A DNA stretch of 64,000 nt, taken from the NCBI GenBank assembly GCA_035222895.1, contig JAVYIG010000165.1, positions 325,001 through 389,000 of the forward strand, read 5' to 3'. The DNA is from Strongylocentrotus droebachiensis. Its lineage: Eukaryota; Echinodermata; Echinoidea; Camarodonta; Strongylocentrotidae. Positions 25,051-36,330 of this stretch are shown piece after piece. A program made the translations under genes and the position numbers. Position 1 is the first letter of the stretch. Every line of letters starts with the position of its first letter. A model generated the notes under the pieces. The model was not told the origin of the DNA, made no database searches, and was given only the letters and a program-made list of their open reading frames with translations.

Positions 25051-26566
25051 AGTCATTTTTTATATCAACTTTATAGTAACTGGGACTATTACTACATACA
25101 TTGTTTTTGTAACAAGCCTAACTCTCCAAGGTTTACAAATCTGAATCTGAAGTTTTTCTTGCTATTCCACACATGTTAAACTCTTATGTACTTTACATGA
25201 CAGTTTATATATTATAATCCTTTAAGAGTCCAATGAACAGACATGTACATAGAGGCCTACATGTACATGCACATGTGAATCCTTCATTCACCCAAGGACA
25301 GTACATGCATGTTCTAAACAACTACATGTAAAGTGTGTGGCTACATGTAGGCCTACATGTACACTAACACAAGATTCACAGTTATATGCAAATAAGGTTT
25401 GCAATAATCCTCTCTTCCCCACCAAAAGTCCACACTGCAAGGGGGGAAATGATTATGTAACTTGTACCTCATTAAAAGGGCATTGATGTCATCAATGAAA
25501 TGCTTTGGGAGAGCAAACAAGATGGAGGTGAGGATTACAAAAGCAAACAGAGATAAGATGTAAGATGCTTGTGATGTTTTCAGGATGGATAATTGTTTTA
25601 CAGACTTCAAACATGTCAGCATAGAGCATCAGTTTCTACAAATAATATCAACTAAGAAGTCTCTCTCAAACTTAGAATCTCAATGACAATAAAGAGCTCT
25701 ACACAATGTACTGTACCTAATCTTACATGCAGGTCACTAATAACTTGACCCCCTCATGAAAGCCAAACAAAATAATCCAATATTTGTTTTAAAAAGAATT
25801 TGTGAAATATCTGCAAAGAATGTGATAGGGAATAAAATCAAAATAACAAAAAAAAGACTCTGATCTGCAATTCAGCCATGTAAATTGACAAGATAGAAAA
25901 TGTACAAAAGTTATTAACATATTTTTCTCTTCCCATTACATGAATATATATGATGGAATGATACAGGAATGTAACATGTACTATGGTAGAATGTGTTGTC
26001 TACCATAACAACTGAGGAATTAATTATTTTTAATTTGCAAAATGACATCAAAAATTCTCCACATGACACAGTACATACAAATACACAAAACCAGGTGACC
26101 AAATTACCAACACCTTCTTTCTATTGGCTACCAGTATACAGTATGTAGGCTATGTCAAAAGTCAAGTATATAGTGTACATTACTACATTTGTAGCACTTG
26201 AACATACAAACGGCCAACAAGAAAAAATGGATGTTCACTCTTGAATTAGTTTGTATTGTGTATTTTCTCAATGAGAGTACAAACCTGCAGTTTGATCCTC
26301 TTCCCTAAATGCGATACACCTCATAAGACCAGCTAGTACAAGAGATGTGTCCATGGATTTAGTTATTTCCAACCCTACAAAATTATTCATGATTTTTATA
26401 TGAGGATTTTCTCAAATGTACAAATGAAAAGCTAGAATGGACACATCTTAATATGAAAGAGATATGTAAGTCCCACCATTTATACACCCAACCTAATTAA
26501 TAAAGCTTTCTTGATAATAACATTTCTGCATTCATGTATGTATTAGTGTTTTAATAAAATACTAAC

Positions 26567-26625
26567 CTTCAATGCTACTTCTTCTACTAGCTGTCGGAGT
26601 TCACTGATGTCTGACTGAACAAATG
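26567..26625 (-). CDS. TMEM131: TMEM131 homologue, coding exon 2
   Basis: A 59-nt exon between an AG acceptor (26626-26627, reading CACAG) and a GTTAGT donor. It completes the phase-1 codon of exon 1 and encodes residues 41-60, AFVQSDISELRQLVEEVALK. The AFVQS start is the conserved post-signal sequence of the TMEM131 family. The rest is an amphipathic, acidic stretch that is not clearly conserved. It ends in phase 0. It is the second exon after an intron of about 1.5 kb. Confidence 0.85.
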
Positions 26626-28089
26626 CTGTGAATGAATAGAAGAGAAGAAAATTAAAAATTAGCATAATGATTTATCAATTAATCATTCTAAAAAGATACA
26701 AATCTTTCCTCTTTTTACCATAAAATTGGCAGCAAAAATGTGGTTTCTAAAATTAATGCAGATAGTCAAGGGTGAATTTTTCATTTGAAGGTTTTGTCCA
26801 GCTATCATGAAGATGTATTTAAAAAATGGAAGCATTTATACTTTATAGCAAGTCTTTTTTTTCACCATTGGGGTGAAAATCTACCCACAATGTCAGACAA
26901 AATTTGGGAATGAAGAATGAATATTTTTACCACATAAACATGATTGTAGGTTTTGTTCTCTGCAAGGAGGTTAAGTAAATCTACATGTACATTATAAATC
27001 TCCAAAAATTTGATCTAGAATCATAAGAACTTAGAGTTAGACCCTACATCCACTCCAGCAAAGCTAGAGGGTCAATGCTAATGCGTATTGACCTCTAGCA
27101 ATGCACAACGTGTTAATGGGCAGCATTTTAGTACACGAAACGTCAATACACTCATAACACACAGATGCACACTATCATGCCGATGCGATTGATCGGAAAA
27201 TTTGACAATGGACTCACAATTTGAATTTTTAAATTATTCTTTCTAACATCGGAAAATAGAAAAAATTGTATTTTACTGCTATTTAGGTGTGATCAATCGT
27301 CACTAAAGTACCAATTTTTAGTAAAATCAGTTGAGTTTTGTAAAGTGGTGTTTGAAATGTTGAGAATCAATAGCACAGCTTTTAATACACAGCCAGGATA
27401 GTAATGCACCTATGTGTGCCTACATCCACATGCGATGACTTTAAATTCAATACCAAATTGTGCCATATTACTGAGGAGCAGTAAATGACAAAAGCACCAT
27501 AAAAACTGCAGAACCAAGATAAACAACAATAATACTAAAATGCAGAAATAAAGGACCTTAGCCTTTGAGAATAAAATGCTTTTCTTAAAAAAAAAGTTAT
27601 GGGCCCCCATCTACACTACACAACAAGCAACAGCATGGAGTTACAACCATATCCGCAATAACAAAACATCCCGTTTCTATCGCGTGGTCTATTCCAATTG
27701 GAACCAGTACAAATATACGTGTGCACGAAATCATGCAACTTCCTGATCACTGTAATGTAACATGTAATGTAATGTTTGGGGCTATAAACGGTCATATCTA
27801 GCACATTTTTGTCAATTCACAGACACAAACAGAAACAAAGTAAATGTATTTGATTTTATATTTATTATCACTGTATTTGAAATGCCATTTTTAGTTCAAT
27901 TTGTTCGAAAAAAATAGGCTAGTTTCGTGACCGATCAATGAATGATCGGGCATTGTCTCACGGCCGGAGGAGCATGCACTATCCGTGTGTTGTGATACCG
28001 ATCGTGTACGAAGCAATTGACAACTTCGTTCGAAAAACGTTCTAAAAACCAAACAATCAAGTTTAATTAAAATAACTATTGAACATTAC
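26626..28089. other. TMEM131 intron 1
   Basis: Between coding exons 1 and 2, 1.46 kb. AT-rich, with no repeat family or gene recognised. Bases 27930-28050 are slightly CG-richer, near the 5' end of the gene. Confidence 0.7.
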
Positions 28090-28210
28090 CTTCTGTTTGT
28101 GCTCTGGCGGTATCAATATATGTTGGTATCACTTGAAGAACTCCAAGTAACAGTGTAAACCACATTCGTATGAACCCACAACTTTTCTCCATTCTCCACG
28201 TACCCGCCAT
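28090..28210 (-). CDS. TMEM131: TMEM131 homologue, coding exon 1 (signal peptide)
   Basis: First coding exon of a minus-strand gene. From the ATG at 28210 it encodes 40 residues: a short basic/polar start, a hydrophobic core (residues about 16-28, WFTLLLGVLQVI) and a small-residue end TARAQTE, so a cleavable signal peptide. The exon ends CAGAAG before GTAATG (donor) in phase 1. The next exon completes GCA and gives TEAFVQS, which matches the N-terminus of human TMEM131 as I remember it (KEAFVQS straight after its signal peptide). TMEM131 proteins are ER/Golgi membrane proteins with luminal PapD-like domains that help assemble and export collagen. The start has A at -3 and G at +4. An in-frame ATG at 28252 would add 14 residues ahead of the signal sequence and is less likely. 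The gene continues beyond the left edge. Confidence 0.88.
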
Positions 28211-28330
28211 GTTTTCTTCTTTCGCATTGTAATCGAGCGCGCGGAACTGCATGATTCGAGTGCGTTTTGTGTGCGTTTGACGATCTAATGCAATACAATT
28301 CTTCTCTTTTATTCTAATTCTCTATTTGAC
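28211..28330 (-). promoter_or_regulatory. Putative 5'UTR/promoter region of the TMEM131 homologue
   Basis: Upstream of the ATG on the minus strand, with a locally raised CG content (GCGCGCTCGATT). No TATA box or initiator can be assigned. The transcription start is inferred only from the position of the first exon. Confidence 0.35.
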
Positions 28331-29643
28331 TTTTACTTATAAATATAATTCAACATTGAAAGTTTTTCAAATGGTTAATAATTAACTGTAATGAAAAGGT
28401 TAGGGAACAAGACAAGGCTTATTCGGAATGGGACACAAGTAATTAAATGCCTAAATCATATAAATAGTAACATTCTTTAAGAAAATTCAAAAAAATGCAT
28501 TTACAACTAATACAAGATTATTTTACCGAGATGCAAAGTTTACTTGGAACAGCTAGTGTCAAAATGATATTTGAGTCATTCAACTCTCATCATCAGCAGG
28601 CCTAGAGAGTAGGCTTAATTAGGTCACCTACTTTTGTTTGACAAAATAACATTATTTTGTCATTAATCAGCATTATAAGTCTACTGTTAAAAAAAACTTG
28701 AAAACTTTCTCAAATTCATTGTTTATCCGTGATCATCTGAGCCATTATGCTTAATCGAGGATTGCACTGGCTGATTTAGGGGTGCACATTGTCCCCCCCC
28801 CCCCCCAACTATAATTGGCACAACCTAACAATGTGCCTCACCCACTTAAGCCAATATTTCTTTTTTTGGGGGGGGGGGCGGGGGGGGGGGCACTGTGTAT
28901 TTTTTTTTGGGGGGGTGGGGGAGGGGGTCATCATCCCACAGGATATACATGTATATGATTATATCCGGGGGGGGGTACTCAGAATTGGTGAGACGGGAGT
29001 TCGAAAATTTTGGGAAAAGGGACCCATTTTTAATGTTTTTTGTTCAAAGTGGGACCTATGTTTGAGGGATTTTTTTGTGAAAAAAGTGACGCATTAGAGC
29101 GACACAGCCCGTATGCATTATGTGAGTCCCCCCCCCCTTGATCTATATAGGGATATGTAATATGTATACACGTTTATTTATATAAAGGAGGAATAATGTT
29201 TATCGTTGGAGGGAAAATAATTAGGCTACACGTTTCAGCCCACATGCTCAGGTTTCGCATCATAATGAGCCTGTGTCTATCGATAGGGAATATGTATCGC
29301 TCATCTTCAAATAATAAACATTCCAATCATAGAATTTCTTTCATTTGAAATGTTTGATATTTCTCTTATTTTATTACCAATTTGTGATTCATTAAAATAA
29401 TGATATTTGCCGCTATTGGTGTTAGTGGTATTGTTGAGCCTTTTTTTTCTTTATTTCTTTCTTTCTTTCTTTTTCATATTCTTTTATTTTTCCCTTTAAT
29501 TATTGCCTATTCTGGCGTTTAGTGTTCGAGCCAGAGTCCTATCCCCGCTTGGGTTGTTTTCTGGCCTCTTTGGTGGAGATAGGCGACCCAACAGAACTTA
29601 CACTTCCCCCTAATAATACAAGTCTTTAAATTTGCCCCCCCCC

Positions 29644-29676
<33 letters not shown>

Positions 29677-29890
29677 CTCCGAAATCAGCCGGAATTTGGT
29701 CAAACACAAAATACAAAATAACATTAGGTATAATGTCCATTTGACAGAATAGGGGAAGAAAAACAAAGTACCCAGTCAATAGCAATGAAGCTATAGCAAG
29801 AAGCAATGTATGTTTTCTGTCTGATGGGGAAACTATTGATGGGGTCCTCCGTCTTTTGAATTATTACTGTAACGCCAGTGGAAACCAAAT
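28331..29890. other. Intergenic stretch with homopolymer runs
   Basis: No gene recognised. There are poly-C at 28794-28806, G/T-rich blocks at 28860-28980, CTTT repeats near 29455-29475, and a C12 plus (CA)n tract at 29634-29674. The plus frame at 28789-29097 and the minus frames at 29519-29918 are products of these low-complexity runs or unassignable. Confidence 0.5.
29634..29674. repeat. Poly-C / (CA)n microsatellite
   Basis: A C run passes directly into ACACAC repeats, about 41 bp in all. Confidence 0.95.
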
Positions 29891-29929
29891 TTCTATGTAA
29901 CTTGTTTGCAAAGACCAAATAAAATATCT

Positions 29930-30565
29930 AGTATCTTGTTTGACTGTTCATCAGCAATCGATAGAGGACGGTATACTCGATACGTGAAAAGTACAGAAAG
30001 TAGCCTATACACTGCTTTATAATCCTCATCGCCGGTCCATTACTAACATATTCAAATAGTATGATTACTTTGCACACACAGAAAGTTCTTGACATCCTGA
30101 AAGCTTGCCCCCCATGCTTGCCCGATAATAGCAACAAGTGATTTATGCAGGCTGGGCACCACGTTTTGTACTATGATTCCGTATTTATAACAGGTAAATA
30201 GAATATGACTCGTCACTAGGCCACCAGAAAAGTTAACATCCATAAATTTGAATATGTTAGTAAACCGGTCGAAATATTCCATCGCGAAAGATGCCATTAC
30301 GCATAGCAGGTGAATTAAGCAAGTGAACCAGAGGTGCAGGAGTCTACATAAATTGAAATTAACTGCAATTTATGGACGGACCTCCTTCGAGAGCCTATAA
30401 ACCTGTACGTCGTTCACAGTTTACCTCTAGATAAGTCATATTGTATTGTCGGTTGTTATCTAGGTTGCGTACATTAATTAGTGTTACCATGTCTGGTAAT
30501 CTCTTATAATGTTTCAACCTCGCCATTAGTATTACTAATGCAGCGGTCAACTGGAGTCTTGAACC
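29930..30565. repeat. Left arm of a 4.2-kb inverted-repeat structure, with protein-like remnant
   Basis: Pairs as a diverged reverse complement with 33805-34160. The inner edge is GGTCAACTGGAGTCTTGAAC then CTACCCCCCTCAAG. The outer part shares ACTCGTCACTA, ACATCCAT, ATATGTTAGT and CTTGACATCCTGAAAGCTTG. Read outward (minus strand) the arm encodes RFTNIFKFMDVNFSGG, then hydrophobic sequence, then GQAFRMSRT. The right arm encodes QLTNIIKCMDVSFLG and GQAFRLSRT, so a coding ancestor is likely. The family is not recognised. Confidence 0.65.
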
Positions 30566-30597
30566 TACCCCCCTCAAGACTTCACTCTTATTCACTT

Positions 30598-30832
30598 TTG
30601 GTCTTGAACGTCCGACCCAAAGATTCACTTCTCATTCACCTTGCTTCGTAACAAATAAGGTCAAGATTCACTATTCCAAATTATTTATAAGGTGCAGATT
30701 CACCCATCTCCAAGAAAAATAGGGTGCAGATTCACCTCGCCGCTAAAAATATTAGGTGCAGATTCACCACACGTCTTCACCTGCTTAATTTTTATTAGGT
30801 CAAGATTCACCGGCCTTTCACCAGCACCGCTA
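30598..30832 (+). repeat. Phased AGATTCACC motif array, left
   Basis: The core AGATTCAC starts at 30621, 30664, 30696, 30728, 30760 and 30803, giving spacings of 43, 32, 32, 32 and 43 bp. The better copies extend to AGGTGCAGATTCACC, which contains the dyad GGTG-N6-CACC. The bases between copies are unrelated. It abuts the inner edge of the left inverted arm. Confidence 0.85.
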
Positions 30833-30885
30833 TTTATGGTAGATAGAGTGATTAAGTAAAGGAAACATAGAATTGATCATGAGTA

Positions 30886-31422
30886 CAGGGGCGGATCCAC
30901 GTAGCAATTATTCCGGCCTGGGCCCCCCCCCCCCCCTAGCCCCCCAAAACGATAAAAAAAAATAGGATGATAACGTAAAGTTAACCTTTATAAAACAAAA
31001 AACAAAAGCCCCCCCCCCCCCCCCCCGCTTATTTGCCAGCCGGCTGAGTCGGCACTAAATTTTGTATTAAGATTTGGCTACCCCCCCCCCCCCCCCCTTG
31101 ACGCCGTCTGGATCATCTGCAGGCGCGGATCCACGGGGGGGGGGGGGCTGACGGGTCAACAACAACAACAAATTATTAAAAAAATTCTCACGAATTAGGT
31201 GGAAAAAAACAAAAATAGTGGTCTCACCCCCCCCCCCCTCGCTTATTCACCGGCTGACTGGGTCCGCGCAAAATATTTCCTGAAAAATTGGACCAACCAA
31301 AAAAAGTGCCTACCCCCCCCCCCCCCCCCCCCCCGCTTATTTACCGGTGGCCGAGTCGCAACTAATATTTTCTCACGGATTGGGCCCCCCCTCTTCCCGC
31401 CGGCTGGATCCGTCCGCCACTG
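30886..31422. mobile_element. hAT-type nonautonomous element with 8-bp TSD
   Basis: Starts CAGGGGCGGATCCACG and ends CTGGATCCGTCCGCCACTG. It is flanked on both sides by the identical 8 bp CATGAGTA (30878-30885 and 31423-31430). CAG...CTG ends and an 8-bp duplication are hAT features. The interior is four poly-C or poly-G runs with GCTTATTxxCCGGC spacers, and an internal GCGCGGATCCACG repeats the terminus. No transposase. Confidence 0.9.
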
Positions 31423-31789
31423 CATGAGTACTTGTGGAAACAATCTGTTTTCTGAAAATGGTAGCTAGAATTAAAAAAAAGGTACAATTTCGCCACTAAT
31501 TATTATTTTCGGGACTTCGCTTCGGCTACGATGTCTCGCCAATAATTATTATTTTTGGATCTCTGTATCCATGATTTATTCACTTTGTGTTAATTAAACG
31601 TGTGGCTTAATGATTTACATATACATGTAGCTAAAACTTGTCAAAAGGAATGTTTTGTTCAACTGCTTGTTTTTATATAAGAAAATTTTGTCACTGACAC
31701 GCAGCTAGGCTAGGAATAAATTTTTTATGGGGGCTACTTTAAGAAAAGTGGGGGCTAATTCATTGTAAGCTGTAACAATAAGTTGTGTT

Positions 31790-32540
31790 TTTCCTTAGCC
31801 ATCATGCTACTAGTACTAGCAACCAAATTGGTAGGTAATATTGTGTCATTTTGTCTTTTTTTTCTGTCCCGAATTTGAATTGTTATCATGGACAATGCGA
31901 TCCCATTTAAAAAAAAATGTAACTCCGTTTAAAATTGTGTTATTTAGATCTAGACTCTATAACTTAACCAATAAATGAATATTTTTACTGTTGTCCCACA
32001 TAACGATCATTGTTATAAAGAAACATGCAAAATCATAGTCGTATTTTTGTCCCCGTATAGACTCTAATTCTAATCTATAAAAGGCCAATTCAAAGCTAGT
32101 TTCATTTCGTAGACTGAAATTGATGCCATCACTCAGGCGCGGCGCAGGCATCAATGACAATGGGCCTGGTATATAAATAATATAATTTAATTAAACAGTT
32201 GTAAGAAAAATGCTGAGGTATAGGGACATCATTTATATATTTATTTACGGGGTTTTTATAACAAAATTCAATTTCTGTCTACGAAATTAGCTTTATACCG
32301 ATTTTACAGGAAAAAATCTGGCATTGATTTTGCACGTTTCGTTACAACAAATATATCGGTATGTGGGACAACAGTAAAAAATATACTCGCATTTAATGGT
32401 TTTAAGTTATAAATAACACAATTTAAGACGGAATAACATTATTTTTAATGGGATTGCATTGTCCATGATAAAAATTCGGGTCGGAAAAAAGACTAAATAA
32501 ACATATTACGAACCAATTTGGTCGCTAGCAGTTCAGCACT
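31790..32540. mobile_element. Palindromic MITE with CTAGCAACCAAATTGG arm
   Basis: Bases 31815-32040 and 32330-32535 are reverse complements with moderate divergence. Shared words include ACCAAATTGGT, GGACAATGCGATCCCATT, ACTGTTGTCCCACATA and GTTATTTA. The middle (about 32050-32320) is unique. No coding capacity. Confidence 0.75.
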
Positions 32541-32559
32541 CGTCACTCGCAAATACTTA

Positions 32560-33190
32560 TTTGCTTCATACTCTAGGAGCGTGCGGGCTCGCGCTGCACT
32601 GTACTTATACTGGAGCAGCTAGTTTCTGTGTATTGTGAATCTGTACTCCGTATTTACATCGGGGGCGCGGGCCTGGCCGCGTGCTTAGGCTTAGTCCAGA
32701 TTCAGTCCGTTCGTTCTTTTTATCCCCCACACACATCGCGGTCTCTCCACTGATCGCGCAATCCCCAAATTTCAACGTTGAGGGTGTGTTATTTTATCAG
32801 CTGATTGGGTGCGCTAAACGAAAACGGTACAGAGGCTGGACTAGCTTAGGCTAGGCGGATACCGATCTAGCTACAGTAGGTACGACCACCGATCCGCTGC
32901 AATCACAAAACTTTTAAAATGTTGATGGAAATTTCTAGTTTTGGAGTTGGTAGTTGGAACGGAGAGTTCACTCAGACAAATCAATAAATTGATTTATTAG
33001 TTCCCAGGGAATATCAATTTATGGCGGGGGCGATTTTACATTATATATCAATTTTGTTCGCCCTCGTCTTGATATTTACTGTGGCGATTTCAGAGGTTTA
33101 GGGGGCGAATCGCCCCGTCGCCATCGTGTATATTTTTCGTTGGCGCAGGCTATACAAGTAAACAAAACGTGACAGCAGCTGTAAACAAAT
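32560..33190. other. CG-rich stretch, no gene recognised
   Basis: Locally rich in CG dinucleotides (GTGCGGGCTCGCGCTGCACT; GGGGGCGCGGGCCTGGCCGC) inside the inverted structure. It could be promoter-like sequence of the mobile unit or a relic of an unrelated gene. No exon or TATA signal could be defended. Confidence 0.35.
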
Positions 33191-33332
33191 TTCCCCCACG
33201 TCTGCATAGCCGGGTTATATTATGATTTACCCAAAATGTGACCAGTTGACAAAGCAGTCTTCGTTGAGTAAAGACATATTAGAAACTCTTCAATAATTAA
33301 AAACTTTATCGGGGGTACACTTTTGGTACTCA

Positions 33333-33422
33333 TCAGCAGGGCGGTATCGCATGTCGCCAACTTGTATGGCATCACAAAACCTGCCATACAAGTTAGCGAC
33401 ATGCGGAATACCGCCCTGCTGA
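33333..33422. repeat. 90-nt near-perfect hairpin
   Basis: TCAGCAGGGCGGTATCGCAT at the 5' side pairs with ATGCGGAATACCGCCCTGCTGA at the 3' side. Each arm is about 41 nt with one or two mismatches around a short loop (ATCACAAAACC). Size and shape are those of a pre-miRNA or of a small palindromic MITE core. Expression is unknown. Confidence 0.8.
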
Positions 33423-33583
33423 CTCCAAATTCAGAAGGTTCAGAAGGTATATATTTTCGGGTTTTAATATTCGTGGACACCGGATTTAGCGCGAAATCCG
33501 AACTCGAACGTAGCTAGCTCCACGTCACAGTTTATTTAAATCTTGAACCCTCATTTCCCCTGGAGTCGAAGACATTCGACGCT

Positions 33584-33790
33584 CGTTCACACACGATAAT
33601 TTTTTCACTCGACGCTCGTTCACTTGTATGTGAAAAATATTCGTTCAAGATTCACAACATTCGGTAAAAAATGAGGCAAAGATTCACCTTCTCCTACACA
33701 TAATAAGGTAAAGATTCACTACGGCCAAATAAAAATACGTCAAAGATTCATCACGCTCTGATTTCGGCGACCCCAAGATTCGACGTCGAG
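33584..33790 (+). repeat. Phased AGATTCACC motif array, right
   Basis: The core starts at 33648, 33680, 33712, 33744 and 33776, exactly 32 bp apart each time. A degenerate TCGTTCAC one further step back (33616) keeps the same register. The last copies decay to AGATTCAT and AGATTCGA. The intervening 22-24 bp are unrelated. It abuts the right inverted arm (CTTGAGGGGGGTAGGTTCAA). Confidence 0.88.
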
Positions 33791-33804
33791 TTGACGTCGA
33801 ATGC

Positions 33805-34160
33805 TTGACGATCCTTGAGGGGGGTAGGTTCAAGACTCCGGTTGACGGGTGCTTTGTGTTATCTTTTGTTCAGTTTGTACTTGTAACGCGATCGCAACTA
33901 CTCTTCCGAAAAATCAACCTAATTAAGGCAATAGACCAGTTAACTAACATAATAAAATGTATGGATGTTTCTTTCCTGGGGACCTATAGTGACGAGTTAC
34001 TCCATTAATTCTTTAATAATGAATGAACTACAATACCTAGAATCCAGTTGGCATACATCGGTCAAGCTTTCAGGTTGTCAAGAACAACCTTTGTTTAAAA
34101 AGTACGCATAACATATTTTAAATATGTTAGTAAAATGGTCTATATCAATAGCCTTGTATG
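33805..34160. repeat. Right arm of the 4.2-kb inverted-repeat structure
   Basis: Reverse complement of parts of 29930-30565. The inner edge is CTTGAGGGGGGTAGGTTCAA, GACTCCGGTTGAC. The outward frame on the plus strand carries TNIIKCMDVSFLG and, after stops, GQAFRLSRT. It is broken by stops, so not a working gene. Confidence 0.65.
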
Positions 34161-34490
34161 AACAAGACAATCAGGTACATGTATAATACGAACACGATTT
34201 TTTGGACGTATTATTGGTTCATGAAATGTTCCTTGATATTACCTCTTTCTTCGATTATAGTAGCGTTCGTGAGTAATTGTTGATGTTTCCTTTCTTTTTT
34301 GCAATATGCTTGATCGAATTAAATATTTTTCAGTGCCCTTCCAATATGATTCACTAAATAGTGAACATTTTGTATTCCACAAGGTCTAAAACATTTCTTT
34401 TTAATCAGTGGATTCATTATAATGCACACAAAGTCATCTCCTACGGTATTATAAAATAACAAACATAAAGAGTACAGGTTAATAAACAGG
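34161..34490. other. AT-rich intergenic DNA
   Basis: No gene, repeat family or regulatory signal recognised between the right arm and the next MITE. Confidence 0.5.
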
Positions 34491-35003
34491 TTAAAGGTAT
34501 TACAAAGTTTTGGTAAGTTTTGAAAAATGGGTGGATAATGATTCTTTACAATTTTGATATATTTCGATGCCCCTGGGGATGTATTAAATGCACTAGAAAT
34601 TTTAGCCCCTAAAACACTTCTGCTTTCGAGAAAAATTAAATATAAACATTTACCGGTGCTCCCGGTAAATTTTGATAAATTTCAAATAGCTCCTACGGCC
34701 ATATAATGGTAGCTGCGACCATGAAAATCTCAGAATATGTAGTTGTGCTATATAATTATTTCCAAACGGGAATAGCTAATCGGTCGATTTTAGTCAAGAT
34801 ACATTGTTTTATAGCTTAATTAATATCTTGACCTTGAGAGGGAGCTATACAACATAAAGTGTTTATTATTTACAATTTCATAAATTTAGAGTCGATTTCG
34901 ACCTCGACAACGACCACTGAATATTGTAGGATCGCATATGCTTCCAATATGTTCATTTGAACAAAATTCATGACCCCATACCAAAACTTTGTATTACCTT
35001 TAA
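34491..35003. mobile_element. TTAA-flanked palindromic MITE, copy 2 (opposite orientation)
   Basis: Ends TTAAAGGTATTACAAAG and CTTTGTATTACCTTTAA. The interior is the reverse complement of copy 1, including GGTGCTCCCGGTAAAT and CTCTCAAGGTC/GACCTTGAGAG. Confidence 0.88.
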
Positions 35004-35565
35004 AGATGTAAAACACAAACATGATTCCTGCATGGTAGTAATACATTCGTATGACTCTACAATAAAAACAACAAGTTTCTATTAATTTTTTTTGTTTTTG
35101 TTTATTAGTTGAACAAGTTCGCATTAAACGTAACTTGGAAAAGATAGAATATTCCTTCATACCTAAACCACACCTACAACCCGACTCCAAACAGAACAAC
35201 TCTTGGCCATTTCATGCATGGTAATATAACATTGTATGTTGGGTTGCTCTGGTGTCGGTCTAGTTGGTGTGACTGAGGTTGAACGATATTATATCTCCAA
35301 TAATAATGATAACTTTGAACAAAAGGGATACAGCTAATGATAATCTGTTTCTCTGTAAATTAAAAGCAGGTAAAATCACGATAAAAATGACATATGTTGA
35401 TAGGTGACATAATTATAATTTAATTATCTTGAATCATACGGAAGACGACATTTCCAAAGATTAAAAACTTCGTCAAGTAGATTGTTGTCGAATCACCTTC
35501 TTGCAGTGCCGGTGACATGATGGGATAAAAAGATCGATAATATTTGTATATTGTCTTCCTTCAAG

Positions 35566-35774
35566 AAGGTCGTAACTGCTAACACAATTATAGTATATGC
35601 TCTTATGGCCAAGTTCTTGCAGACAGCCGTCGATATGGATCATCATCTTCTTCGTCGAGAAGACAAAATCTTTTGGACCTCGTCAAGTCGACTTGAAATT
35701 TTTTTCAAAAGGAAAAACATAAACCATGAAGCCTCTCCACCAAGCTTCCAACTAAAACAAGAATACGAGAAGAT
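35566..35774 (+). CDS. Possible isolated exon, unrecognised product
   Basis: A 209-nt open stretch lies between a pyrimidine-rich acceptor (ATTGTCTTCCTTCAAG) and a GTGAGT donor. It has less AT than its flanks and one frame open throughout: KVVTANTIIVYALMAKFLQT, then VDMDHHLLRREDKIFW, then a basic segment. No domain is recognised and no partner exon was identified on this strand. It may equally be repeat sequence, since TCGTCAAGT-type words recur at 35465. Confidence 0.2.
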
Positions 35775-36330
35775 GTGAGTCGATCTTGTCTCGATGAGAT
35801 TAGGATTCTTTATTTTTGTAATTTGTTTTGTAAACTTTTACCAGTAAAAAAAAAAAGAAAAAAAAAGAATGGAAAACAAATACTTAATTTTTTCAAGGTT
35901 ATTTAATTTTGTCTTTAGTTATATAAAACAGAAAGGGGTGACGATATCGACAATGCTTTAAGCTTGCATTTTCGTTATACATGCAGTCAAACCTGCTTTG
36001 GTGGCCACCTGTCTACAAATTTTTTGTTTTCCTCGAAAATGGTTTCTCATCGAAACATGTACTAAAGAAACCCTGTCTACAAAGACCACTTTATGTGTTT
36101 CCCTTCGGCGGTCGCTATAGATTGAATTGACTGCACGAGAAGGGTATATAATGAGATTTAATATGTTAATCTTGTCTTTTTGTTAAAACTGAAGACGACG
36201 GGTTTAGACTTTTGTTCAAAATCGGGTTTAACAAAGGAAGTTAGTCCGAGGTTTAAGTTTCCTTTTGAGACCCAGGGTTGGATTTAAAGGTTTTAGAGAG
36301 GAGGCTTAAAGGAAACCAAAACCTTCATAC
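35775..36330. other. AT-rich intergenic DNA
   Basis: Poly-A/G stretch at 35846-35872; otherwise nothing recognised. Confidence 0.5.

Larger units (their letters stand above)
19720..26566. other. TMEM131 intron 2 (6.8 kb)
   Basis: Intronic on the minus strand. Repeats at 20085-20385, 20565-20665, 21293-21560, 22345-22400, 23198-23470 and 24355-25050 are listed separately. It also has poly-C at 21010-21030 and poly-G near 22637. The rest is AT-rich with scattered TACATGTA words and no coding signal. Confidence 0.6.

Noticed and set aside
30598..33790. CRISPR-like look of the 32-bp spaced motif
   Set aside because: The conserved part is only 9-15 bp, it decays along the array, the DNA is clearly eukaryotic and no cas genes are present.
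34870..35199. Cys-rich minus frame as the fourth exon of the EGF gene
   Set aside because: The acceptor is weak, most of the frame lies in a MITE, and the cysteine spacing does not complete an EGF module.
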